A stretch of DNA of 64,000 bases from contig NZ_QUAJ01000013.1 of assembly GCF_003391055.1 (NCBI RefSeq), forward strand, positions 1-64,000. Direction: 5' to 3'. The notes under the pieces are model-generated. The model worked only from the letters and a program-made list of their open reading frames with translations, ran no database searches and was not told the origin of the DNA. This DNA comes from Psychrilyobacter piezotolerans (lineage in GTDB: Bacteria; Fusobacteriota; Fusobacteriia; Fusobacteriales; Fusobacteriaceae). Position numbers and translations under genes: made by a program. Below, piece after piece: positions 55,681 to 63,830 of this stretch; the stretch's first letter is position 1; each line of letters begins with the position of its first letter.

Positions 55681-55923
55681 GAAAAGAATTATATGTGAAA
55701 ACTATATCTAAAATATCGAAAATTAAAATGTTTTAATCTGTTACAGAACACTTATTGTGGTTATTGGACTCTAGAAGAGGGGTGAAATTTTTTTTAAAAT
55801 ATTGTAATTATTTCTTGACGTAATATAAAAAATATGTGAATATATAACTGTGCAAAGATTCACTTAGATGAAAAAATGGAAGTATAAACACAGGAAGTTT
55901 AAATTTAAGGGGGTGAAAATTTA
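55681..55923 (+). promoter_or_regulatory. control region of the proline reductase operon
   Basis: 243 nt without genes. TTGACG at 55815-55820 with TATATA/TATAAC around 55841-55848 is a weak promoter candidate with a long spacer. No convincing -24/-12 sigma-54 promoter was found, and no PrdR-type regulator gene lies in the window. The leader ends in GGGGGTGA. Confidence 0.35.
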
Positions 55924-57219
55924 ATGAGTATGAAAAATTTCAAGTTTGTTCTGAAAATGGCTGTAGGAGCTCCTTCTAAATCAATTGTAAAGATAGATGA
56001 GGAAGTGAAGAGGGGTCAGTGTATAGCTGAACCAATTTCATTGGGGTGTAAAATACATTCAAGTGTTAACGGTGTAGTGAAAAAAATAACCGATTCTTAT
56101 ATAGAAATTCAACAAACCGAAGAAAATTCAAATGATTATTTAAAAATAAAAGAATGTGAAACTATTTCTGAATATGCATTTGAAGCAGGAATAGTAGGAT
56201 CAGGAGGGGCAGGGTTCCCTAGTCACATTAAATTATCTACAAAACTAAATGGGGGTTATGTATTAGCCAATGCAGCTGAGTGTGAACCTGTATTATCTCA
56301 TAATGTGGAGTTAATGGAACAAAATCCGGAAATTGTAGTGAAGGGTGTTAAATATGCCATGGAATCTACAGGAGCTAAGATGGGTTATATTGCTATGAAG
56401 CCTAAGTATCTTAAAGCTGCCATGGCTATTGGTAAAGTTTTGAAAAACTATGAAAATATAGAGATAAAATGGTTACCGAATATGTATCCTGCTGGAGATG
56501 AAAGAGTAATTGTTAGAGAAGTTCTGGGAATAGAATTACAACCAGGAGAATTACCATCTAAAGCAGATGCTGTAGTATTTAATGTGGAAACGTTAAAGAA
56601 CTTAGTATTGGCTGTAGAAGACAGAAAGCCTGTCATCGACAAAGATATTACAGTAGGCGGAAGAGTAGTAAACGCTGAAAAAGGTAAAGTTTTCACAGAT
56701 GTTCCAATTGGAGCTACTGTAAAAGAATATATTGAAAAAAGTGGTGGCTACATACTTCCTTACGGAGAGATAGTTGCCGGAGGTCCATTCACTGGAAGTG
56801 CTATAACTGAAGATACATCAATAACTAAAACTACAGGTGGAATATTAGTGGCAATGCCGTATCCAAAAGATACGAGAAAAGTCGGAATAATCGCTTGTGA
56901 ATGTGGAGCTGGAGAGGAAAGATTAACTGAAATAGCTCACGGTATGGGTGGAGAAGTAGTGGCAGAAGCCAAGTGTAAGAGGATGGTAGAAGTTAATGGC
57001 AGATATAGATGCGATAAGCCGGGAATTTGTCCAGGACAAGCAGAAAAAGTGTTATTCTTAAAGAGCCAAGGTGCAGAAGTAATAATAACAGGAACTTGCG
57101 AAGACTGAACGAATACAGTTATGACTGTAGCTCCTAGGTTAGGAGTACCTGTATATCATAGTACCGACCACATACTTCGTGGTGCAAGACACAAAATTTA
57201 TAGAAGTAAGAAAAACTAA
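55924..57219 (+). CDS. prdC: PrdC, proline reductase-associated RnfC-like electron carrier (selenoprotein)
   Basis: 431 residues when the in-frame TGA at 57106-57108 is read as selenocysteine (residue 395); otherwise it would stop after GTCED. Downstream of the TGA the frame stays open for 36 codons (TNTVMTVAPRLGVPVYHSTD ...) to TAA. The core is RnfC-like: GIVGSGGAGFPSHIKLSTKL near 95, the SLBB-like and NAAECEPVL segments, and a Cys-rich tail (CECGAGEERLTE, CDKPGICPGQAEKV). The C-E-D-U end suggests a CxxU redox centre. It is thought to pass electrons from NADH to the reductase. A SECIS-like hairpin follows the TGA. Confidence 0.93.
57106..57145 (+). promoter_or_regulatory. UGA-Sec codon and SECIS candidate in prdC
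   Basis: After the TGA come TACAGT-tatg-ACTGTA (57114-57129) and CTCCTA-GGT-TAGGAG (57131-57145). The second has a GGU apical loop about 29 nt past the UGA, a little farther than the usual E. coli spacing. Confidence 0.6.
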
Positions 57220-57278
57220 ATATATATAGAGTTAACTTTTATGTTGATTCAATTTTAAAAGAAAATCAGGAGGGAAAA

Positions 57279-59165
57279 ATGTCAATCACTGTAGAAACTG
57301 CAAAAGAACATGCAATGGATCACGCTGTAAGTTGTTGTAGATTTGAGGCTGGAACAATAATCGAGCCTTCAAATTTAGAGGACCCAGCAATATTCTTTGA
57401 CTTAGAAGAGTCAGGGTTATTAAAATTTGATGAAAACTCATTAACAATAGGTGAGGTTTTAGGAGCAAAATTAATTAAAACAGCAGAAGCATTAACACCA
57501 TTAACAGCTGATATGTTAGAGGGACTTAATGTACAAACTGAAGAGGTAAAAGAAGAAGTTAAGGAAGAAGTAGTAGGAACACCAACAGCAGCTACTGAAG
57601 CTGTAGCACCTGCTTCAATGACGACATCATTAAATGGTGGAATGTTAAAAATTCACATAGGTGAAGGAAAAGACATCAACTTAGAAATTCCTATGTTCGC
57701 AGCTCAAGGATCAGTAGCGGCGGCAGCACCAACAGCTAAAATCGTAGAAGTTCAAGAAACTGCTGCAACTACTGAAACAAAAATAGAAGAATTACCTGCA
57801 AAGAAGTTAAGAACTTTAACTAAAAAGCATTTCAAAATAGAGAAAGTAGTATTAGGAGAAGAGACTAAGATAGAAGGAACTACTCTTACATTAAGAAAAG
57901 GTATAGAATTAGAAGCTGTAGAATCTCAAGAATTAGTAACTGCTATGACTTTAGAGATCATAACTCCGGCTGAGTATGATACTTACAGTGAGACTATCAT
58001 GGACGTTCAACCGATAGCTACAAAAGAAGATGATAACTTCTTAGGAACAGGAAACACAAGAGTAATCGACGGTGTTATCGTAATGGTAACAGGTGTAGAC
58101 GAAAATGGAGTACAAATAGGAGAATTCGGATCATCTGAAGGAATCTTATCTGAAAACATCATGTGGAACAGACCTGGATCACCTGATAAGGGAGATATCT
58201 TCATCAAAACTACAGTTACAATCAAAGCTGGAACAAACATGGAAAGACCTGGGCCGTTAGCAGCTCATACAGCAAGTGACTTTATCACTCAAGAGATCAG
58301 AAATGTCTTAAAGAAAATGGACGAGTCATTAGTTGTAGAAACTGAAGAATTAGTTCAATTCAGAAGACCTGGAAAGAAAAAAGTAGTAGTAATCAAAGAG
58401 ATCATGGGACAAGGTGCGATGCATGACAACATCATCTTACCTACTGAACCTGCAGGGATCATGGGTGGAAAGCCAAACGTTGATTTAGGAAACTTACCTA
58501 TCGTATTGTCTCCACTTGAAGTATTAGATGGAGGAGTTCATGCATTAACTTGTATCGGACCTGCATCAAAAGAGTGTACTAGACATTACTATAGAGAGCC
58601 ATTAGTAATCGAAGCAATGAATGACCCTGAAATAGACTTATGTGCAGTTATATTTGTTGGAAGTCCACAAGTTAACTCTGAAAAATTCTATGTATCTGAG
58701 AGATTAGGTATGACAGTTGAAGCTTTAGACATAGAAGGAGCTATCGTTACAACTGAAGGATTTGGAAATAACCATATCGACTTCGCAAGTCATATTGAGC
58801 AAATCGGAATGAGAGGAATGAAAGTAGTAGGAATGTCATTCTCTGCAGTTCAAGGTGCATTAGTTGTAGGAAATAAATACATGGAACTTATGGTAGACAA
58901 CAACAAATCTGAAGAGGGAATTGAAAATGAAGTTCTTGCTTGTAACACATTATGTAAAGAAGACGCTTTAAGAGCTCTTGGAATGTTAAAGTCAGCTATG
59001 GGTGGTTCAGAAGTTAAAGGACCTGAAAGAAAATGGAATCCTAACGTTAAAGAAGCAAACTTAGAAGCTGTAGAAGCTCATTTAGGATCAGACATAGAGA
59101 GAGTTTTAAATGAGACTTCTATCCCTATGAGTGAAAAAAGAGAATCAAAATTAAAAACTAAATAA
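57279..59165 (+). CDS. prdA: PrdA, D-proline reductase pyruvoyl-forming proprotein
   Basis: 628 residues. It is cleaved internally to give the two PrdA subunits, the C-terminal one starting with a pyruvoyl group made from Cys. The cleavage junction is visible as HALT-CIGPASKECTRHY, Cys at residue 425. The N-terminal half contains an Ala/Glu/Val-rich, low-complexity linker (about 90-170). With PrdB it reduces D-proline to 5-aminovalerate, an electron sink in Stickland fermentation. Codon use is highly biased, suggesting high expression. AGGAGGG precedes the ATG. Confidence 0.95.
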   Translation: MSITVETAKEHAMDHAVSCCRFEAGTIIEPSNLEDPAIFFDLEESGLLKFDENSLTIGEVLGAKLIKTAEALTPLTADMLEGLNVQTEEVKEEVKEEVVGTPTAATEAVAPASMTTSLNGGMLKIHIGEGKDINLEIPMFAAQGSVAAAAPTAKIVEVQETAATTETKIEELPAKKLRTLTKKHFKIEKVVLGEETKIEGTTLTLRKGIELEAVESQELVTAMTLEIITPAEYDTYSETIMDVQPIATKEDDNFLGTGNTRVIDGVIVMVTGVDENGVQIGEFGSSEGILSENIMWNRPGSPDKGDIFIKTTVTIKAGTNMERPGPLAAHTASDFITQEIRNVLKKMDESLVVETEELVQFRRPGKKKVVVIKEIMGQGAMHDNIILPTEPAGIMGGKPNVDLGNLPIVLSPLEVLDGGVHALTCIGPASKECTRHYYREPLVIEAMNDPEIDLCAVIFVGSPQVNSEKFYVSERLGMTVEALDIEGAIVTTEGFGNNHIDFASHIEQIGMRGMKVVGMSFSAVQGALVVGNKYMELMVDNNKSEEGIENEVLACNTLCKEDALRALGMLKSAMGGSEVKGPERKWNPNVKEANLEAVEAHLGSDIERVLNETSIPMSEKRESKLKTK

Positions 59166-59170
59166 GTCTA

Positions 59171-59207
59171 AATTATGAAATATGGAGTTAAATTATGAAA
59201 TATGGAG
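59171..59207 (+). repeat. tandem duplication at the start of the small prd gene
   Basis: AATTATGAAATATGGAG occurs twice with a 20-nt period (59171-59187 and 59191-59207). The first copy gives an ATG whose frame stops after seven codons; its TATGGAG then lies in front of the second, used, ATG. Confidence 0.8.
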
Positions 59208-59443
59208 ACAGATTAGTAAAGATGCAGGGAATCATAGTACACATTTCAGACGGAGGAGTGGCTATGGATTTAAAGGGTAGGTTAGGTCACCTGACTGTAC
59301 CTATGAGAATGCTGATAACTGATTATGAGTTAAAAGTAGGTCAAGAAGTAGAATTTAACATGAGTTTTCCAGAAGTAATGTCTGGAGAAGTAAATGAAAA
59401 ATATGTAAGTAATATAGAAAAAAATAAAAGAGGAGGAAAATAG
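59195..59443 (+). CDS. CBO2463/CBO2479-domain small protein of the prd cluster
   Basis: 82 residues. The sequence (MQGIIVHISDGGVAMDLKGR, GHLTVPMRMLITD, LKVGQEVEFNMSFPEV) is the small, beta-rich protein regularly found between prdA and prdB. Its function is unknown; it may assist maturation or assembly of the reductase. GGAG from the duplicated start region serves as Shine-Dalgarno. It ends 1 nt before prdB. Confidence 0.85.
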   Translation: MKYGDRLVKMQGIIVHISDGGVAMDLKGRLGHLTVPMRMLITDYELKVGQEVEFNMSFPEVMSGEVNEKYVSNIEKNKRGGK

Positions 59444-59444
59444 A

Positions 59445-60161
59445 ATGGCAATAAAAGGTATGCAATCGGAAATATTTGTACCGATTACTCCTAAGTCAGT
59501 TTGGACACCAGTTACTAAGCCTTTAAACGAAATGAAAATCGGTTTAGCTACTGCAGCAGGGGTACATTTAAAGTCACAAGAAAGATTTAACTTCGCAGGA
59601 GATTTCACATATAGATTTATCCCAGGAGATGCACCTACATCAGAAATGATGGTATCTCATGGTGGGTATGATAACGGTGACGTAAACAAAGACGTTAACT
59701 GTATGTTCCCGGTAGATCCATTAAATGAATTAGTTAAAGAAGGATTCATCAAAGAAGTATCAGGAATCCATGCAGGATTCATGGGTGGAGGTGGAAACCA
59801 AGAGAAGTTTAAAAACGAAACTGGTCCTGCCATCGCAGCAAAATTTAAAGAAGACGGCGTAGACGCAGTAGTTTTAACAGCTGGCTGAGGAACTTGTCAC
59901 CGTTCTGCTGTATTAGTACAGAGAGCGATTGAGGAATCGGGGATTCCTACAATAATCATCGCAGCATTACCACCAGTAGTAAGACAAGCTGGAACACCAA
60001 GAGCAGTAGCACCAAACGTACCAATGGGAGCTAACGCAGGTGAACCTAATAACCCTAAGATGCAAAAAGAGTTATTAGTAGCAACATTAGAAAAATTAAT
60101 GGAAATTCAAACACCTGGTAAGATAATATCATTACCATTTGAATATATCGCAAAGGTATAA
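59445..60161 (+). CDS. prdB: PrdB, D-proline reductase selenoprotein subunit
   Basis: 238 residues with selenocysteine at residue 148, encoded by TGA at 59886-59888 in the context TAG-U-GTCHRS (U-x-x-C). A reader that stops at TGA would see a 147-residue fragment; the frame continues for 90 codons (VLVQRAIEESGIPTIIIAAL ... ISLPFEYIAKV). The Sec attacks the C-N bond region of D-proline while the pyruvoyl of PrdA binds the amine. A SECIS-like hairpin (CTGTA-ttag-TACAG, 59908-59921) follows. GGAGG precedes the ATG. Confidence 0.96.
59886..59924 (+). promoter_or_regulatory. UGA-Sec codon and SECIS candidate in prdB
   Basis: The TGA at 59886-59888 is followed, 19 nt later, by CTGTA-ttag-TACAG extended by TCT/AGA with one bulge, within the coding frame. 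The distance fits bacterial SECIS elements; the loop has G but no clear GU. Confidence 0.65.
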
Positions 60162-60184
60162 TTTGAATTTTTAGGAGATTATAT

Positions 60185-60946
60185 ATGAAAAGTTTAAAAA
60201 GACGTAAGTTGCAAATAAAAGCTTTTCACATAGAGAGAGTGGTTTCTTCGGAAACCACTTTAATCTCTGGAAATACTCTGTTTCTAGGAACAGATATTAA
60301 AAATCCAGAGTTAATATCTCGATTAAAATATGTGAAAGAGTTAAGAATCGAGTTAATTAAGCCAAACGAAAGAGATAAGTTTGTTAATTCTATTGTGGAC
60401 TTTATTCCTATTTCAACGAAGGTATTGGGTAAAATGGGAGAAGGAATAACTCATACATTGACAGGGGTCAATGTGATGTTAACTGCTATAGATGAAGATA
60501 ATATTCAAGCAGCAGAATTCGGGTCTTCAGAAGGAGTATTATCAGAGCAGGTAGTATTTGGAAGAGCAGGAACTCCAAGAGAGGAAGATTTGATCATCCA
60601 TGTGGATGTGACATTAGTATCAGGGGGAACCAAGGTTAGAAGTGGAATAGACCAATGTCACGAAATCTGCGACTATCTAGTTCAGCAGATAAGGGATGTT
60701 CTGAAAAAGTTAAATGGGAGAGATTGTACAGATAAATGTGAATTTTTTGACAATATCAGACCAGGAGGGAAAAAAGTAGTTATATTAAAGCAGGTTGCAG
60801 GACAGGGAGCTATGTATGATACTAGGATTTTTTCTACGGAACCATCTGGGTTTACGGGTGGAAAATCTATAATAGACTTAGGCAATATGCCTGTGCTCAT
60901 AACTCCGAATGAATATAGAGATGGTGCTATAAGGGCCATGCATTAG
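60185..60946 (+). CDS. prdD: PrdD, PrdA N-terminal-half paralog
   Basis: 253 residues, similar along its whole length to the part of PrdA before the cleavage site: KKVVILKQVAGQGAMYDTRI, STEPSGFTGGKSIIDLGNMP and LITPNEYRDGAIRAMH correspond to PrdA KKVVVIKEIMGQGAMHDNII ... GGVHALT. It lacks the Thr-Cys junction because the chain stops just there. Role within the reductase system is not known. Confidence 0.9.
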   Translation: MKSLKRRKLQIKAFHIERVVSSETTLISGNTLFLGTDIKNPELISRLKYVKELRIELIKPNERDKFVNSIVDFIPISTKVLGKMGEGITHTLTGVNVMLTAIDEDNIQAAEFGSSEGVLSEQVVFGRAGTPREEDLIIHVDVTLVSGGTKVRSGIDQCHEICDYLVQQIRDVLKKLNGRDCTDKCEFFDNIRPGGKKVVILKQVAGQGAMYDTRIFSTEPSGFTGGKSIIDLGNMPVLITPNEYRDGAIRAMH

Positions 60947-60958
60947 GAGGGGTTAGAT

Positions 60959-61429
60959 ATGGGGATTGGACCTTCAACAAAGGAAACGACACTGCATCAT
61001 TTTAGAGATCCGTTATTAGATGTGGTATCCAGTGATCAGGATATAGACTTATTGGGAATAATATTGGTAGGAACTCCTCAAGGGAATGAAGAGAAAAATT
61101 TTGTAGGGAAGAGAGCTGCAAATTTAATCGAAGCCATGAGAGCTGATGGTGTGATTTTTTCACTGGATGGTTGGGGTAATAGTCATGTGGACTATGAAAA
61201 CACCATGAGAGAGATCGGTGAGAGGGAAATACCGGTAGTTGGACTTAGCTTTGTTGGAACTCAAGGTGAGTTCGTTGTGAAAAATAAATATATGGACACC
61301 ATAGTTGATATAAATAAAAGTAAAGATGGTATTGAAACAGAGGTTGTAGGAGAAAATAATATGACCCGTTTAGACGCGAAAAAAGCTTTGGCCATGCTAA
61401 AGTTAAAAATAAGAAGGGGGAACAAATAA
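60959..61429 (+). CDS. prdE: PrdE, PrdA C-terminal-half paralog
   Basis: 156 residues matching PrdA after its cleavage site: GIGPSTKETTLHHFRDPLLD against PrdA CIGPASKECTRHYYREPLVI, and EIPVVGLSFVGTQGEFVVKN against MKVVGMSFSAVQGALVVGN. It begins with Met-Gly where PrdA has the pyruvoyl-forming Cys, so it cannot make a pyruvoyl group. GGAGG precedes the ATG. Its stop overlaps the prdF start by one base. Confidence 0.9.
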   Translation: MGIGPSTKETTLHHFRDPLLDVVSSDQDIDLLGIILVGTPQGNEEKNFVGKRAANLIEAMRADGVIFSLDGWGNSHVDYENTMREIGEREIPVVGLSFVGTQGEFVVKNKYMDTIVDINKSKDGIETEVVGENNMTRLDAKKALAMLKLKIRRGNK

Positions 61430-62436
61430 TGAAAATCAACAAACAGATAATTGCTGTAGATTCACACACAATGGGAGAACCAACTAGAATAATCATCAGT
61501 GGATTACCAAAAATCCCTGGAAAAACAATGGCAGAAAAGAAAAGCTACTTAGAAAAGAATATGGATGATGTAAGAACATTATCTATGCACGAGCCTAGAG
61601 GACATGCTGATATGTTCGGTTCAATAATAGTTACACCTACAATTGATGAAGCAGATTTAGGAATAATCTTCATGGATGGTGGAGGTTACTTAAATATGTG
61701 CGGCCATGGGACTATCGGTGCTATGACAGTTGCAGTAGAAATGGGAATGGTAGAAGTTACTGAACCATACACAAATATCACAATGGAATCTCCTGCAGGA
61801 TTAATAAGAGGTAGAGTTAGGGTAGAAGATGGAAAAGCATTGGAAGTATCATTTACAAATGTACCAGCATTCTTACATAAAGAAAATGTTAAGATAGACG
61901 TAGATGGAATAGGAACTCTTACTTTAGATGTTTCTTTCGGAGGAAGTTTCTTCGCTATATTAGAAGCTACTCAATTAGGATTAGATATATGCCCGGCGAA
62001 CACAAATAAACTTTGTGAATTAGGTGTTAAAATCTTAAAGGCAGCCAATGAGCAAATCACAGTAAAACATCCTGAATTAGACCATATCAAGACAATCGAT
62101 TTAGTTGAAATATACGGACCTGCAAAGAGTGAAGATGCTACCTTACAAAATGTCGTAGTATTCGGGGAAGGTCAGGTAGACAGATCTCCTTGTGGAACTG
62201 GAACGTGTGCTAAGATGGCAACTTTATTCACTAAAGGAAAGTTAGCTAAAGGTGAAAAATTTGTTTACGAGAGTATAATCGAGACTAAGTTCATCGGTGA
62301 AATACTTGACACAAATACTAAAGATGGAGTACAATATGTAATTCCACAGATTACAGCAAGTGCATATATTACAGGGATAAATCATCTATTGGTAGATCCA
62401 ACAGATCCATTAAAATATGGATTCTCATTAAAATAA
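61429..62436 (+). CDS. prdF: PrdF, proline racemase
   Basis: 335 residues. Interconverts L- and D-proline without cofactor, feeding the D-specific reductase. The two catalytic cysteines are in YLNMCGHGTIGAM (Cys91) and DRSPCGTGTCAKMA (Cys255). The N-terminal DSHTMGEPTRIIISG is the family signature. It is translationally coupled to prdE (TAATG). Its last 57 nt are duplicated just downstream. Confidence 0.95.
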   Translation: MKINKQIIAVDSHTMGEPTRIIISGLPKIPGKTMAEKKSYLEKNMDDVRTLSMHEPRGHADMFGSIIVTPTIDEADLGIIFMDGGGYLNMCGHGTIGAMTVAVEMGMVEVTEPYTNITMESPAGLIRGRVRVEDGKALEVSFTNVPAFLHKENVKIDVDGIGTLTLDVSFGGSFFAILEATQLGLDICPANTNKLCELGVKILKAANEQITVKHPELDHIKTIDLVEIYGPAKSEDATLQNVVVFGEGQVDRSPCGTGTCAKMATLFTKGKLAKGEKFVYESIIETKFIGEILDTNTKDGVQYVIPQITASAYITGINHLLVDPTDPLKYGFSLK

Positions 62437-62511
62437 AATAAATATTGTAGAATAAATTATCTGTCGGCAGATCCAACGGATCCATTAAAATATGGATCCG
62501 CATTAAAATAA
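62380..62511 (+). repeat. duplicated 3' end of prdF forming a hairpin
   Basis: The last 57 nt of prdF (62380-62436) recur at 62455-62511, offset 75 nt and so in the same frame, with about nine substitutions. In the second copy, changes give CGGATCCAT-taaaat-ATGGATCCG-type pairing, a perfect hairpin that the first copy forms only partly. It lies between prdF and the permease gene. Confidence 0.8.
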
Positions 62512-62532
62512 AAAGAACTTAGGGGGTATGAA

Positions 62533-63411
62533 ATGGTACAAATATTACTGGGGATTTTAGGAATTATGGCTATTTGGTATTTAGTGGTTTTCGCTAAAGA
62601 CTACAAAGAATTTAAAACGAATAACGCTGGAGTGGATGAAGGAAGTACGGCAGCACATGGAGGAATAGCTCTTGGAGTAAATTTCTTCGATACTTTGGGT
62701 ATTGGTGGATTCGCACCGATGACGGCTCTTTTCAAACAATTTAACTTGGTTCATGATAGGATAATACCAGGAACTTTAAATACAGCAATGACTATTCCTG
62801 TAATAGCTGAAGCTTTTATATTTATCAAAAAAGTTGAAGTTGAACCAATAACATTAATATCTATGTTAGTAGCAGCAACTCTTGGAGCTATAATAGGAGC
62901 GGGTGTTGTAGCTAAGCTGGATGAGAAAAAAGTACAATTATACATGGGATCAGCATTAATAATTGTAGTATTGATAATGCTTGCTCAACAATTCGGATTG
63001 ATTCAAGGCGGAGGAGAAGCAGTTGGCTTAACTGGAATTAAATTAGTTATAGCCGTAGTTGGAAACTTTATATTAGGAGCTCTTATGACTTTAGGAATAG
63101 GTCTATATGCCCCTTGTATGGCTTTAGTTTACGCTTTAGGTTTAAGTCCATTAGTGGCATTCCCAGTTATGATGGGTTCTTGTGCATACCTTATGCCGGC
63201 AGCAAGTGTAAAGTTTATTAAGGCAGGAGCTTATAATAGAAAAGCAACTTTAATGAATGCTACAATTGGTGTTGTAGGAGTAATTGTTGCGGCTTACTTA
63301 GTAACAGGATTATCTATAGCAATGTTAACTAAGGTAGTTATAGCAGTAGTATTATATACAGCTATTAAATTACTAAAGGATTCAAGAAAGGTCGTTTCAG
63401 TAGCAGCTTAA
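62533..63411 (+). CDS. TauE/SafE-like permease of the proline reductase cluster
   Basis: 292 residues with eight or so membrane helices and the TauE/SafE repeat pattern (GIGGFAPMTALFKQFNLVHD ... GIGLYAPCMALVYALGLSP, PVMMGSCAYLMPAASVKFIK). The family exports or imports organic anions such as sulfite or sulfonates. Here, 96 nt after prdF and before the operon terminator, uptake of proline or export of 5-aminovalerate is a reasonable inference, not shown. GGGGG at 62522-62526 is the likely Shine-Dalgarno. Confidence 0.82.
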   Translation: MVQILLGILGIMAIWYLVVFAKDYKEFKTNNAGVDEGSTAAHGGIALGVNFFDTLGIGGFAPMTALFKQFNLVHDRIIPGTLNTAMTIPVIAEAFIFIKKVEVEPITLISMLVAATLGAIIGAGVVAKLDEKKVQLYMGSALIIVVLIMLAQQFGLIQGGGEAVGLTGIKLVIAVVGNFILGALMTLGIGLYAPCMALVYALGLSPLVAFPVMMGSCAYLMPAASVKFIKAGAYNRKATLMNATIGVVGVIVAAYLVTGLSIAMLTKVVIAVVLYTAIKLLKDSRKVVSVAA

Positions 63412-63452
63412 TCATTAATTGGATATATTCCAAATTTGGTTTAATTCAATTT

Positions 63453-63502
63453 AACCTTCCCAGTTATTAGAGATACACTCTATTAACTGGGAAGGTTTTT
63501 TT
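63453..63502 (+). terminator. terminator of the prd operon
   Basis: AACCTTCCCAGTTA ... TAACTGGGAAGGTT followed by a T-run. Confidence 0.92.
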
Positions 63503-63830
63503 ATTATTCATTTTTATAATAAAGCATATTTTTATATGATATAACATCTATATTGATAAAGTATAGCTTGCAAAAATATTTTAGACTGTTTTTTTTTAAA
63601 AAATGAGAGGTAATTCATTAGGAAGGGATTGAGTATATTAATGGAGCAAAATTTAAAATCCATAATTTAAAATTTTTCCAACAAAAAATCATTTTCTTGA
63701 TATAAGTGTACAATAATTGCTCACAAAAAGATGAAAAAATGATCTTTTTTCAATATTTTTGTTGACTTTTTCAGTGAAAAAGGGTTATATTGAGATGTAA
63801 AAAATTTAAATATATTCTCAAGGGGGAAAG
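63503..63830 (+). promoter_or_regulatory. AT-rich gap with gap promoter
   Basis: 328 nt without a gene. Near its right end TTGACT (63762-63767), 17 nt, TTATAT (63785-63790) forms a good sigma-70 promoter, giving a leader of about 35 nt before AGGGGGA. An AAAAAGAT/ATCTTTTT hairpin at about 63726-63748 is too AT-rich to call. Nothing else was seen. Confidence 0.65.

Noticed and set aside
57106-57108. TGA as the real stop of prdC
   Set aside because: The frame continues with a sensible C-terminus to TAA at 57219, and clostridial PrdC is known as a selenoprotein.
59886-59888. TGA as stop or frameshift in prdB
   Set aside because: It is at the known selenocysteine site of PrdB (UxxC), and the frame continues for 90 codons.
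62380-62511. second proline racemase gene fragment (pseudogene)
   Set aside because: Only the last 57 nt are present, in direct tandem; a local duplication explains it without a second gene.
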